A stretch of 16,749 nucleotides of DNA from Victivallales bacterium Lenti_02 (GTDB lineage: Bacteria; Verrucomicrobiota; Lentisphaeria; Oligosphaerales; Lenti-02), in the NCBI GenBank assembly GCA_001603055.1, contig LVAZ01000027.1, positions 1-16,749 on the forward strand. The letters run 5' to 3'. Positions 1 through 7,466 of the stretch are shown here, piece after piece. The stretch's first letter is position 1. Each line of letters begins with the position of its first letter. Below the pieces are notes generated by a model. That model saw only the letters and a list, made by a program, of their open reading frames with translations. It was not told the origin of the DNA and did no database searches. The position numbers and the translations under genes are program-made.

Positions 1-137
1 TCGGCGGGGAGTCGGTCGAGGTGCTCGAACCGCCTCTGGATGGTTCGGTGGTGACGCTTGGCCACCATCTGCTTTCGGACGGCGCGGCGGTGGTGGTCTC
101 CACCTTCTCGGGCAACTCGTCGGGCAAGGGGGAATAG
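1..137 (+). CDS. C-terminal end of probable RND periplasmic adaptor (membrane fusion protein), partial
   Basis: Only the last 44 codons are visible; the gene begins before the window and stops at TAG 135-137. The residues read as the terminal beta-rich membrane-proximal domain of an HlyD/AcrA-type adaptor, with VVTLGHHLLSDGAAVVV resembling the usual 'L.dGa.V.v' ending of that family. Such adaptors bridge an inner-membrane RND pump and an outer-membrane channel in the periplasm. Context supports this strongly: the RND pump starts 3 bases after the stop codon, and its ribosome binding site lies inside this gene's last codons. A TolC-like gene follows. The assignment rests on a short fragment and on gene order, so another periplasmic protein cannot be fully excluded. 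Confidence 0.6.
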   Translation, partial: GGESVEVLEPPLDGSVVTLGHHLLSDGAAVVVSTFSGNSSGKGE

Positions 138-140
138 CGG

Positions 141-3100
141 ATGAAACTGGCCCGCTTCGCCGTCGAGCGTCCTGTGTTCCTGAGCATGGTGGCCTGCATC
201 GTGCTGATTCTCGGGGGTATCTCCCTCTCCCGGCTCCCGGTCGACCTGATGCCCGACATCACCTATCCGACCGTGAGCATTTCGACCAGATACGAGGACG
301 CCAGTCCCCAGGAGGTGGAGCAACTGGTGACCAAGCTGGTCGAGGAGGCCGTCAGTGCCGTGACCGGGGTGGAGCAGATCACCTCCACCTCGACCGAGGG
401 GAACAGCAATGTCCGGGTGTCCTTCACCTGGGGGACCGACCTGAATGCGGCCACGGCCGACATCCGCGACCGCATCGACCGCATTCTCTCGCGGCTGCCG
501 GACGACGCCGACCGCCCCACCGTGCGCAAGTTCGACGTGGCCGCCTTCCCGATCATCATCTGCGGCGTGGCCACCGAGCTTGATTTGCTGGAGGCGCAGG
601 AGATCATCGACGACCAGGTGCAGTACCGCATCGAGCGGCTGCCGGGCGTGGCGAATCTCGAGGTCTTCGGCGGCCAGGCCCGCGAAATCCGGGTGGAGCT
701 GGATTTGGACAGGGTCAAGGCCTTCGGGCTCTCCCTGGAACGGGTGATCGGCGTCATCCGGGCCGGCAACGTGACCACGCCGGCGGGGAACGTGGAAGTG
801 GGGCCGCTCGACATCCGGGTGCGGGTGCCCGGCACCTATACCACCACCACCGAGCTGGCCGAAACCGTGCTCGACTACCGCGACGGCGCGCCGGTGCGCC
901 TGCGCGATGTGGCCGAGGTGGTCGACGACAAGGAGGATGTGACGCGCATCGTGCGGGTGAACGGGAAGCCCGGCCTGCGCATGGGCGTGCGCAAGCAGTC
1001 CGGCGCCAACACCGTGGCCGTCGCCCGGGGGGTCCTGGAGGAGATCAAGGCCATCAACCGCGACATTCCCCAGCTCAACCTCGTCCCCCTGCTCGACACC
1101 TCCGACTACATCAAGCGCGCGATCCGCAACGTGAGCACCTCCGCCGCCTTCGGCAGCGTCCTCGCCATTCTGGTTCTGCTCTTTTTCCTGCGCAACCTGC
1201 GGAGCACCCTGATTATCGCCACCTCCATTCCCATTTCCGTCGTCGCGACCTTCGTGATGATCTACTTCGGCGGTTTCACCCTGAACATCATGACTCTGGG
1301 CGGCCTGGCCCTCGGGGTCGGCATGCTGGTGGACAACTCCATCGTCGTGCTCGAGAACATCACCCGCTACCGCGACGGCGGCGCCGACCGCATCACCGCC
1401 GCCGTGACCGGCAGCCAGGAAGTCGGCGGGGCGATTCTGGCCAGCACCCTGACCACTCTGGTGGTGTTCCTGCCGCTGGTCTTCGTGCGCGGCATGTCCG
1501 GCGTCATGTTCCGCCAGCTTTCGCTGGTGGTGGCCTTCTCGCTGTTCTGCTCGTTCATGTCGGCGATTTCCCTGGTGCCCATGCTGGCTTCGCACATTCT
1601 CCGCCGGAGCGTGCATCACGCCGACGCGGTGGGGCACTGGAGCGACCACTTCCTGCACTGGAGTTCGCGGGTCCTCGAAACGGTGGAGGATCGTTACCGC
1701 AACTTGGTGGCGGCGGCCCTCCGGCATCGTTTCCTCGTCGTCGTCCTCTGCCTGGCCGCATTGGGCTCCAGTCTGCTGCTCCTGCCCCTCATCGGCACCG
1801 AGCTGATGCCGAAGAGCGACGAGAGCCAGGTCCGCGTCTATATCGAGATGGAAGTCGCGACCAGGGCCGAGAACGTGGACCGGGCCATGCAGGAGGTGGA
1901 CCGGGTCGTCGTCGCCGAAGTCCCCGAAATGATCTCCCGGATCAGCAGTTGCGGCAGCGGCGGCTGGCGTTCCACCGGCAGCCACAAAGGCGAGCTGACC
2001 ATCAACCTGCTGCCCGTCTCCCGGCGCACCCGCTCCAGCGAGCAGATCGCCCTCGATCTGGGCAAGAAGCTGGCGCACATTCCGGGAATCAAGGTCCGCA
2101 CCCGCGAGGGGCAGGGCCTCTTCCTGCTGCGCATGGCCTCCTCCAGCGGCGAAAACCTGGCCATCGACGTGCGCGGACATGACTTCGACAGCGCGAATTA
2201 CCTCTCCACCCAGATCAGCCGTCTCGCCGAGGAGGTGCCGGGCGTCACCGATACCCAGATCAGCCGCGATCTGGGCACCCCCGAACGCGAAATCCGCATC
2301 GACCGGCGGAAGGCCGCCGACATGAAGCTGACCGTCGAGCGGATCGCCGACACCCTCCGCACCGTCCTCGCGGGGACTCAGGCGGGAAATTTCCGGGAGG
2401 GCGGCGACGAGCATCCCATCCGGGTGCGGGTGAAGGGAGCCGAGAAAATGGCCATCGACGATGTCCTCGACCTCACCGTCGTCAATCAGGACGGCGAGGC
2501 GGTGGTCATGCGCAACGTGGTCGAAACCATGCCGACCGTCGGCCCGGTCATCATCGAGCGCAAGGACCAGGAGCGGACCGTGTCCGTGGCGGCCAACATC
2601 GCCGAGCGGGACATGGGCTCGGTGGTGGCCGACATCCGCGCCAAGCTCCAGAACATCGCCATGCCGCCGGGGTTCGCGGTCACCATCTCCGGCGACTACG
2701 AGGACCAGCAGAAGGCCTTCCGGGAATTGCTCTTCAGCTTCGCGCTCGCCGTGGTTCTGGTCTACATGGTCATGGCCTGCCAGTTCGAATCCCTGCGGGA
2801 CCCCTTCGTGATCATGTTCGCCGTGCCCTTTTCCGTGATCGGCGTCATTCTCATGCTGCTGCTTACCGACACCACCCTCAACGTGCAGTCGGCCATCGGC
2901 TGCATCATCCTGGCCGGCATCGTGGTGAACAACGCGATTCTGCTGGTGGACCAGGCCAATCTGCTGCGGCGGCGCGACGGCATGCCGCTCCACGAGGCGA
3001 TTGCCGAGGCGGGGCGGCGGCGGCTCCGCCCGATCCTGATGACGGCGCTCACCACGACCCTCGCCCTCGTCCCCCTGGCTCTGGGGATGGGCGAGGGCGG

Positions 3101-3245
3101 CGAGGCCCAGGCGCCCATGGCCCGCGCCGTGGTCGGCGGCATGTTCAGCTCCACCGTGATCACCCTCCTGCTCGTGCCCGTCCTCTACTCGCTGATGGAG
3201 TCCTGGCACCAGTCCCGAAACAACGCCAAGCCGGTCGAGGACTAG
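141..3245 (+). CDS. RND efflux pump inner-membrane subunit, HAE1/AcrB type
   Basis: This is a 1034-residue protein of the usual RND length that exports hydrophobic or amphiphilic compounds using the proton gradient. The duplicated RND plan is clear: TM1 at about 11-31, a large periplasmic porter loop, TM2-6 at about 335-500, TM7 at about 533-553, a second periplasmic loop, and TM8-12 at about 865-1020. The N-terminus (ARFAVERPVF) and the TM11 entry (RRRLRPILMTAL) are family hallmarks. The TM4 relay motif is LVDNSIVVLEN with D398 followed by N399, where AcrB has two aspartates. In TM10 the AcrB lysine position is N930. The start ATG at 141 has a strong purine-rich site (AAGGGGGAA, 126-134). 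With the adaptor upstream and the TolC-like gene 44 bases downstream it forms a tripartite pump. The motifs match HAE1 rather than heavy-metal CzcA pumps; the substrate cannot be read from the sequence. Confidence 0.93.
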   Translation: MKLARFAVERPVFLSMVACIVLILGGISLSRLPVDLMPDITYPTVSISTRYEDASPQEVEQLVTKLVEEAVSAVTGVEQITSTSTEGNSNVRVSFTWGTDLNAATADIRDRIDRILSRLPDDADRPTVRKFDVAAFPIIICGVATELDLLEAQEIIDDQVQYRIERLPGVANLEVFGGQAREIRVELDLDRVKAFGLSLERVIGVIRAGNVTTPAGNVEVGPLDIRVRVPGTYTTTTELAETVLDYRDGAPVRLRDVAEVVDDKEDVTRIVRVNGKPGLRMGVRKQSGANTVAVARGVLEEIKAINRDIPQLNLVPLLDTSDYIKRAIRNVSTSAAFGSVLAILVLLFFLRNLRSTLIIATSIPISVVATFVMIYFGGFTLNIMTLGGLALGVGMLVDNSIVVLENITRYRDGGADRITAAVTGSQEVGGAILASTLTTLVVFLPLVFVRGMSGVMFRQLSLVVAFSLFCSFMSAISLVPMLASHILRRSVHHADAVGHWSDHFLHWSSRVLETVEDRYRNLVAAALRHRFLVVVLCLAALGSSLLLLPLIGTELMPKSDESQVRVYIEMEVATRAENVDRAMQEVDRVVVAEVPEMISRISSCGSGGWRSTGSHKGELTINLLPVSRRTRSSEQIALDLGKKLAHIPGIKVRTREGQGLFLLRMASSSGENLAIDVRGHDFDSANYLSTQISRLAEEVPGVTDTQISRDLGTPEREIRIDRRKAADMKLTVERIADTLRTVLAGTQAGNFREGGDEHPIRVRVKGAEKMAIDDVLDLTVVNQDGEAVVMRNVVETMPTVGPVIIERKDQERTVSVAANIAERDMGSVVADIRAKLQNIAMPPGFAVTISGDYEDQQKAFRELLFSFALAVVLVYMVMACQFESLRDPFVIMFAVPFSVIGVILMLLLTDTTLNVQSAIGCIILAGIVVNNAILLVDQANLLRRRDGMPLHEAIAEAGRRRLRPILMTALTTTLALVPLALGMGEGGEAQAPMARAVVGGMFSSTVITLLLVPVLYSLMESWHQSRNNAKPVED

Positions 3246-3289
3246 CCGGAGGGCAACCGGAACGGCGCCTCCAAGATGGGAACGGAAAC

Positions 3290-4735
3290 ATGGCGAAAAC
3301 GAAATTCATGTTTGGCGCGCTGCTGGCTCTGGCCGTGGCCGGGGCCGAGGAAGTCCAGCCGGCAACGGCAACCCTCGATCTGACCGTCGCCGAAGCCGTC
3401 ATGATGGCCCTGGAGAACAATGTCGCCCTCCGCATCGAGCGCCTGCAACCGGCGGTCCGGAAGGAGTACGAGCAGGTCGAGCGGGCCGTGTTCGACCCCC
3501 GGCTGACGGCCAGCGCCGCCGCCGAGAACCTTGCCGGGGCGGGCGACGGACACGCCCTCGAGGCCCAGGCGGGCGTGTCACGCTATTTCGCGACCGGGAC
3601 CACGGCCGCAGTCGTGGCCGGGGCCGGAGACTATGCCGCGAACGGCGACGACGAGCGCGCCGCCAGTCTGGATGTGCGGGTCACGCAGGCCCTGCTCCGC
3701 GGCCGGGGACGGGACGTCAATCTGGCCCGTCTGCACCAGGCCGCCATCGACACCCGCATCTCGCGCCACGAACTGCGCGGCGTCGCCGAGGCCCTCATGG
3801 CAAGCGTCGAACTCGCCTATTGGGAATGCGTTCTCGCCCGGGAGAAAATCGAAATCTACCATCGCTCGCTGATCGTCGCCGAACAGCAGATCGGCGAAGT
3901 CCGCGAGCAGATCAACGTGGGCAAGCTGGCCGAACTCGAACTGGCGGCCAGCGAGGCGGAAGTGGCGGAAAAGCGCGAGCAGCTCATCGCGGCGCGGGGC
4001 GAGCTGGCCAAACGGCTCCTGCTCTTCCGCCGTCTGGCCAATCCGACCGGCGGCCAGTGGACCCGGGAACTGCATTTCCTGGACCGCCCGGAACAGCCGG
4101 ACGTTGGACTCGACGACGTCGAGAGCCATGTCCGGCTCGGCATCCGCAACCGGGCCGATCTCCGGCAGGCGCGGCTCGAAGTGGACCGGGGCGAGCTGGA
4201 AGTCGTCCGCACCCGCAATGGCCTGCTGCCCCGTCTCGACCTCTTCGTGCGCCTGGGCGGCACCCGCTACGCGGAATCCTTCGGCAATCGCGGCGACGAC
4301 CGCGAATGGGAGGCGGCCGCCGGGCTGACTCTGGATTTCCCGCTGGGACGGCGCGAGGAAAAGGCCCGGCACCGGGTGGCGGAACTCACCCTCCGGCAGA
4401 TGGAGATGGCCCTGGCGAACATGGAGCAGATCATCCAGTACGATGTCCGCGCCGCCTATGTCGAGGTCGGCATCGCGCAGGAACAGATTCTCGCCACCGC
4501 CGCCACCCGCAAGCTGCGCCAGGACACGCTTACCGCCGAACAGGAGAAATTCCGGGTCGGTGCCTCGACGACGCTCCTGGTCGCCCAGGCCTGGCGCGAC
4601 CTGATCGCCAGCCAGATCAACGAGGTCGAGGCGGTCATCAGCTTGCGCAAGGCGAACATCGGGCTATATCGTCTCGAAGGCACCCTCCTGGAACGGCGCG
4701 GCATCGTGATGGCCGACGCGACCGACCTGGACTGA
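3290..4735 (+). CDS. TolC-like outer-membrane efflux protein (OEP family)
   Basis: This 481-residue protein matches the family length of about 450-500. A short signal peptide (MAKTKFMFGALLALAVAGA, cleavage near residue 19) is followed by two OEP repeats. The first begins LTVAEAVMMALENNVALR, the typical opening helix of the family. The second contains NRADLRQARLEVDRGELEV and then GLLPRLDLFVRLGG, where the second beta-strand pair begins. Long amphipathic, Gln/Glu/Ala-rich helices make up the periplasmic tunnel. It would trimerise into an outer-membrane channel docked to the RND pump and adaptor encoded just upstream, allowing export straight to the outside. It lies 44 bases after the pump gene on the same strand, consistent with one operon. 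The purine-rich stretch just before the ATG at 3290 supports this start. Confidence 0.9.
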   Translation: MAKTKFMFGALLALAVAGAEEVQPATATLDLTVAEAVMMALENNVALRIERLQPAVRKEYEQVERAVFDPRLTASAAAENLAGAGDGHALEAQAGVSRYFATGTTAAVVAGAGDYAANGDDERAASLDVRVTQALLRGRGRDVNLARLHQAAIDTRISRHELRGVAEALMASVELAYWECVLAREKIEIYHRSLIVAEQQIGEVREQINVGKLAELELAASEAEVAEKREQLIAARGELAKRLLLFRRLANPTGGQWTRELHFLDRPEQPDVGLDDVESHVRLGIRNRADLRQARLEVDRGELEVVRTRNGLLPRLDLFVRLGGTRYAESFGNRGDDREWEAAAGLTLDFPLGRREEKARHRVAELTLRQMEMALANMEQIIQYDVRAAYVEVGIAQEQILATAATRKLRQDTLTAEQEKFRVGASTTLLVAQAWRDLIASQINEVEAVISLRKANIGLYRLEGTLLERRGIVMADATDLD

Positions 4736-4765
4736 CTGGACCACCCGTACCAAAAGGTATTCCCG

Positions 4766-5497
4766 ATGATCGCGAAATCCCTCGCCCTGCTCGCCGCCCT
4801 TTCCCTCGCCCTGCCGCTTTTCGCCGAGCCGGCGCCGCCGGAGACCGGGGAGATGAAGGTTCTTTTCAACGGCACCGACCTGGCCGGCTGGGACGGCGAC
4901 CCGCAGCTCTGGTCGGTGCAGGACGGGGCCATCCGCGGCGAAACCACCGCCGAGAATCCCGCCAGGGGCAACACCTTCCTGATCTGGACCGGCGGCACCA
5001 TGAAGGACTTCGAGCTGCGCCTCTCCTTCCGCTGCAACGCGGCCAACAACTCGGGCATCCAGTACCGCTCCCGGCGGCTCGACGCCAAACCGGATGCTCC
5101 GAACCGCTGGCGCGTGCGCGGCTACCAGCACGAAATCCGCAATCAGAACAAGCTGCCCAACGTCTCCGGCTTCATCTACGACGAGGGCGGCAAGCGCGCC
5201 CGGATGTGCCTGGTCGGCGACAAGGCAATCTGGGGCGCGGACGGCCAGAAGCAGGTGCAGGAAACCCTGATCACCGCCGCCGAATTCGCGGAGCTGTTCA
5301 AGCTCGACCAATGGAACGAGGTGGTGATCGTGGCCAAGGGCAACCACATCCGGCATTATCTCAACGGACGGCTCATCCTGGATTTCACCGACGCCCCCGA
5401 ACTGGCGCTGACCGAGGGTATTCTCGCCTTCCAACTGCATGCCGGAAACCCCATGTGGGTCGAGTTCAAGGACATCCGTCTCAAGGATCTCGAATAG
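4766..5497 (+). CDS. Secreted DUF1080 (3-keto-disaccharide hydrolase-like) domain protein
   Basis: This 243-residue protein has a clear Sec signal peptide (MIAKSLALLAALSLALPLFA, cleavage after residue 20). The rest is one DUF1080/LamG-like beta-sandwich. Family marks are LFNGTDLAGW at 33-42, FRCNAANNSGIQYRS at about 88-102, GYQHEI at 119-124, WNEVVIVAKGNHIRHYLNG at about 183-201, and the closing GILAFQLHAG and VEFKDIRLK. The fold resembles concanavalin-type glycan-binding or glycosidase domains. Members are very numerous in PVC bacteria, and some are annotated as 3-keto-glycoside hydrolases, but I cannot assign a substrate. It follows the TolC-like gene by 30 bases and has an AAAAGG site 8 bases before its ATG. 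Thirteen bases separate it from the amidohydrolase gene. The family assignment is secure; the biochemical role is not. Confidence 0.88.
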   Translation: MIAKSLALLAALSLALPLFAEPAPPETGEMKVLFNGTDLAGWDGDPQLWSVQDGAIRGETTAENPARGNTFLIWTGGTMKDFELRLSFRCNAANNSGIQYRSRRLDAKPDAPNRWRVRGYQHEIRNQNKLPNVSGFIYDEGGKRARMCLVGDKAIWGADGQKQVQETLITAAEFAELFKLDQWNEVVIVAKGNHIRHYLNGRLILDFTDAPELALTEGILAFQLHAGNPMWVEFKDIRLKDLE

Positions 5498-5500
5498 CGC

Positions 5501-5504
5501 GGAG
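5501..5504 (+). promoter_or_regulatory. Ribosome binding site deciding the amidohydrolase start
   Basis: GGAG lies 6 bases before ATG 5511, in the 13-base gap after the DUF1080 stop codon. It supports 5511 rather than the upstream in-frame ATG at 5439. Confidence 0.7.
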
Positions 5505-5510
5505 CCCCTC

Positions 5511-6290
5511 ATGCCTGCCGATCTGCCGCCCGTCGTCGACTGCCATGTCCATCCTTTTCTGAGGGCGGACACCAACACCTCGTGGTTTCCCGGCACCGAC
5601 ACCCCGGAGGCCTTCGCCGCCGAACTCCGCCGCGCCGGCATCGGCCAGTGGTGCGGCGCGCCGATCCGCCCGCTTTCGGCACCGGTCTTCGCCGACGTGG
5701 ACCAACTGAACCGCGACATGCTGGCCCTGGCCGGGATATTCGGCGCTGCCTACATCCCGGCGGCCACCGTCCACCCGGCGTTTCCCGACGAATCCTGCGC
5801 CGCCCTGGAGAACCTGCACGCCGCCGGGGTGCGCTGGATCGGCGAACTGGTCGCCTACATGAGCGGCTACACGAGCTACGACACCCCCGGCATGCGCCAG
5901 ATTCTCGACCTGGCCCAGGATTTGGGCATGGTGGTGAACATCCATCCCTTCGACCTGGACGAGATCGACCGTCTCTGCGCGGCATTCCCGCGTCTCCCCG
6001 TCGTCGTCGCCCATCCCACCGAAAGCCGGAACGGCATTCTGGCCCGCTTCGACCTCCTCGCCCGCCGTCCGAACGCCTGTCTCGACCTTTCCGGCAGCGG
6101 CCTGTTCCGCTGGGGCATGCTCCGTGCCGGGATCGACCGGGTCGGCCCCGACCGTTTCCTTTTCGGCACGGACTTTCCCATCTGCAACCCGGCCCTGCTT
6201 CTCCAGGGGGTGCGTTTCGAGCACCTCGACGACCGGGAAACCGAAGCGGTCCTCGGCGGCAATTTCCGCCGCCTCGTCGTCGCCGGCTGA
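5511..6290 (+). CDS. Amidohydrolase family 2 (metal-dependent TIM-barrel hydrolase)
   Basis: This is a 259-residue protein. The start at ATG 5511 is chosen because GGAG at 5501-5504 lies 6 bases upstream and because the longer in-frame reading would overlap the DUF1080 gene. The N-terminal metal motif is VDCHVHP (H12, H14), followed by VNIHPFD (H145), VVVAHPTES (H168) and FGTDFPI (D221). These are the expected beta-strand-end ligands of an amidohydrolase-2 mononuclear metal site. There is no signal peptide, so it is cytosolic. Family members hydrolyse or decarboxylate small ring or carboxylate substrates (aminocarboxymuconate decarboxylase relatives); the substrate here is unknown. It is the last plus-strand gene and converges with the trans-sulfuration gene on the other strand, with 12 bases between stops. 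Confidence 0.85.
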   Translation: MPADLPPVVDCHVHPFLRADTNTSWFPGTDTPEAFAAELRRAGIGQWCGAPIRPLSAPVFADVDQLNRDMLALAGIFGAAYIPAATVHPAFPDESCAALENLHAAGVRWIGELVAYMSGYTSYDTPGMRQILDLAQDLGMVVNIHPFDLDEIDRLCAAFPRLPVVVAHPTESRNGILARFDLLARRPNACLDLSGSGLFRWGMLRAGIDRVGPDRFLFGTDFPICNPALLLQGVRFEHLDDRETEAVLGGNFRRLVVAG

Positions 6291-6302
6291 CGGCAGGCCG
6301 TG

Positions 6303-7466
6303 TCACTGCGGCCGGGCGGCGGCGTCCAGGGCCTGGCGCAGGTCGGCTTGGAGGTCGGCGACGTCCTCCAGGCCGACGGAGAGGCGGAGCAGTCCGTCGG
6401 TGATGCCCCGGGCGGCGCGCTCCCCGGCCGGCATGGCGGCGTGGGACATGGTGGCCGGGTAGGACAGGATGCTCTCCACTCCGCCCAGGCTGACCGCGAC
6501 CAGGGGAAGCCGGACCCCTTTCATCAGGCCGACCGCGAGTTCCCTGGTGGCCAGCTCGAACGACACCACCGCGCCCCCGCCGCTCGCCTGGCGGCGATGG
6601 ATGTCGTGGCCGGGATGGTCTTCGAGACCGGGGTAGTAGACCCGGACGACCTCGGGCTGCCCGGCCAGCCAGCGGGCCAGGATTTCGGCGCTCCGCTGCT
6701 CCTGGCGGAGGCGGACGCCCAGGGTCTTCAGGCCGCGGAGGGTGAGCCAGGCGTCCTGGGGGCCGAGAATCGCCCCCATGCTGTTCTGGATTTGTCGCAG
6801 CCGCCGGCCGGTTTCCGCGTCCCGCGCCACCGCCAGTCCGGCGATGAGGTCGCTGTGGCCGGCGATGAATTTGGTCGCGCTGTGGACGACGATGTCGAAG
6901 CCGAGTTCGAGCGGTCGCTGGAGCAGGGGGGACATGAAGGTGTTGTCGGTGATCGCCAGCAGTTCGCGCTCGCGGGCCAGGGCGGCCACGGCGGCGAGGT
7001 CGGTGATGCGGAGGGTGGGATTGGATGGCGTCTCGACGTAGATGGCCTTGGTTTGGGGAGTGATGGCGGCGCGGACGGCTTCCAGGTCGCCGGTGTCGAC
7101 GAGCGTCGCGTTCAGCCCCCAGCGGCGGAAGATCGTGGTGAGAACCCGGAAGGTGCCGCCGTAGATGTCGTTGCCCACCACCACATGGTCGCCGGTTCCG
7201 AAGATCATGAACGCGGTCGAGACAGCCGCCATGCCGGAGGCGAAGGCGAGGCCGCGGGCGCCGCCCTCGAGGTTGGCGACGGCCTCTTCGAGCGCCTCGC
7301 GGGTGGGGTTGTCGCTGCGGGCGTAGTCGTAGCGGGCCAGGTGCTCGGGGTCGGGCTGGTGGTAGGTCGAGACCTGGTAGATGGGGCAACTGGAGGCGCC
7401 GGTGCGCGGGTCCCGATCCTGGGGCGGATGGGCCAGCCGGGTGTCGATGTCGCGCGGAGTGCTCAT
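6303..7466 (-). CDS. PLP-dependent trans-sulfuration enzyme (cystathionine beta- or gamma-lyase type)
   Basis: This 387-residue protein belongs to the Cys/Met-metabolism PLP family (fold type I), whose usual length is 380-400. Visible marks are YDYARSDNPTRE (Y48, R50, the phosphate-binding pair donated to the neighbouring subunit), AFASGMAA, ITDNTF with D174 against the PLP nitrogen, SATKFIAGHSD with the Schiff-base lysine K199, and SLGGVESILSYPA near the C-terminus. The ATG at 7466 overlaps the stop of the upstream paralogue in an ATGA junction, which implies translational coupling and rules out the longer upstream reading. Being second after a cystathionine gamma-synthase-like partner, it could be the beta-lyase giving homocysteine. 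A gamma-lyase or O-acylhomoserine sulfhydrylase-like role is also possible, since these activities cannot be separated reliably by eye. Confidence 0.9.
   Translation of the reverse strand: MSTPRDIDTRLAHPPQDRDPRTGASSCPIYQVSTYHQPDPEHLARYDYARSDNPTREALEEAVANLEGGARGLAFASGMAAVSTAFMIFGTGDHVVVGNDIYGGTFRVLTTIFRRWGLNATLVDTGDLEAVRAAITPQTKAIYVETPSNPTLRITDLAAVAALARERELLAITDNTFMSPLLQRPLELGFDIVVHSATKFIAGHSDLIAGLAVARDAETGRRLRQIQNSMGAILGPQDAWLTLRGLKTLGVRLRQEQRSAEILARWLAGQPEVVRVYYPGLEDHPGHDIHRRQASGGGAVVSFELATRELAVGLMKGVRLPLVAVSLGGVESILSYPATMSHAAMPAGERAARGITDGLLRLSVGLEDVADLQADLRQALDAAARPQ
7463..7466 (-). other. ATGA start/stop overlap between the two trans-sulfuration genes
   Basis: The TGA stop of the upstream gene (7465-7463) shares two bases with the ATG of the downstream gene (7466-7464). 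This overlap is typical of translationally coupled operon genes and fixes the downstream start. Confidence 0.9.

Noticed and set aside
3248..3272. Small inverted repeat GGAGG/CCTCC between the RND and TolC-like genes
   Set aside because: It is only 5 base pairs with a 15-base loop, which is too weak to call a regulatory hairpin.
3820..5562. Long open frames overlapping real genes (for example 3820-5562 plus, 6300-8024 plus, 5509-7581 minus, 12387-13994 minus)
   Set aside because: Their translations are Arg/Pro/Gly/Ala-rich with no family motifs, and they lie across genes with clear domains. They are high-GC frame shadows.
6267..6323. Possible bidirectional terminator between the convergent genes (CCGCCGCC and GGCGGCG arms)
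   Set aside because: The arms lie inside coding ends, the loop is long, there is no U-tract, and such matches are expected by chance at this GC content.
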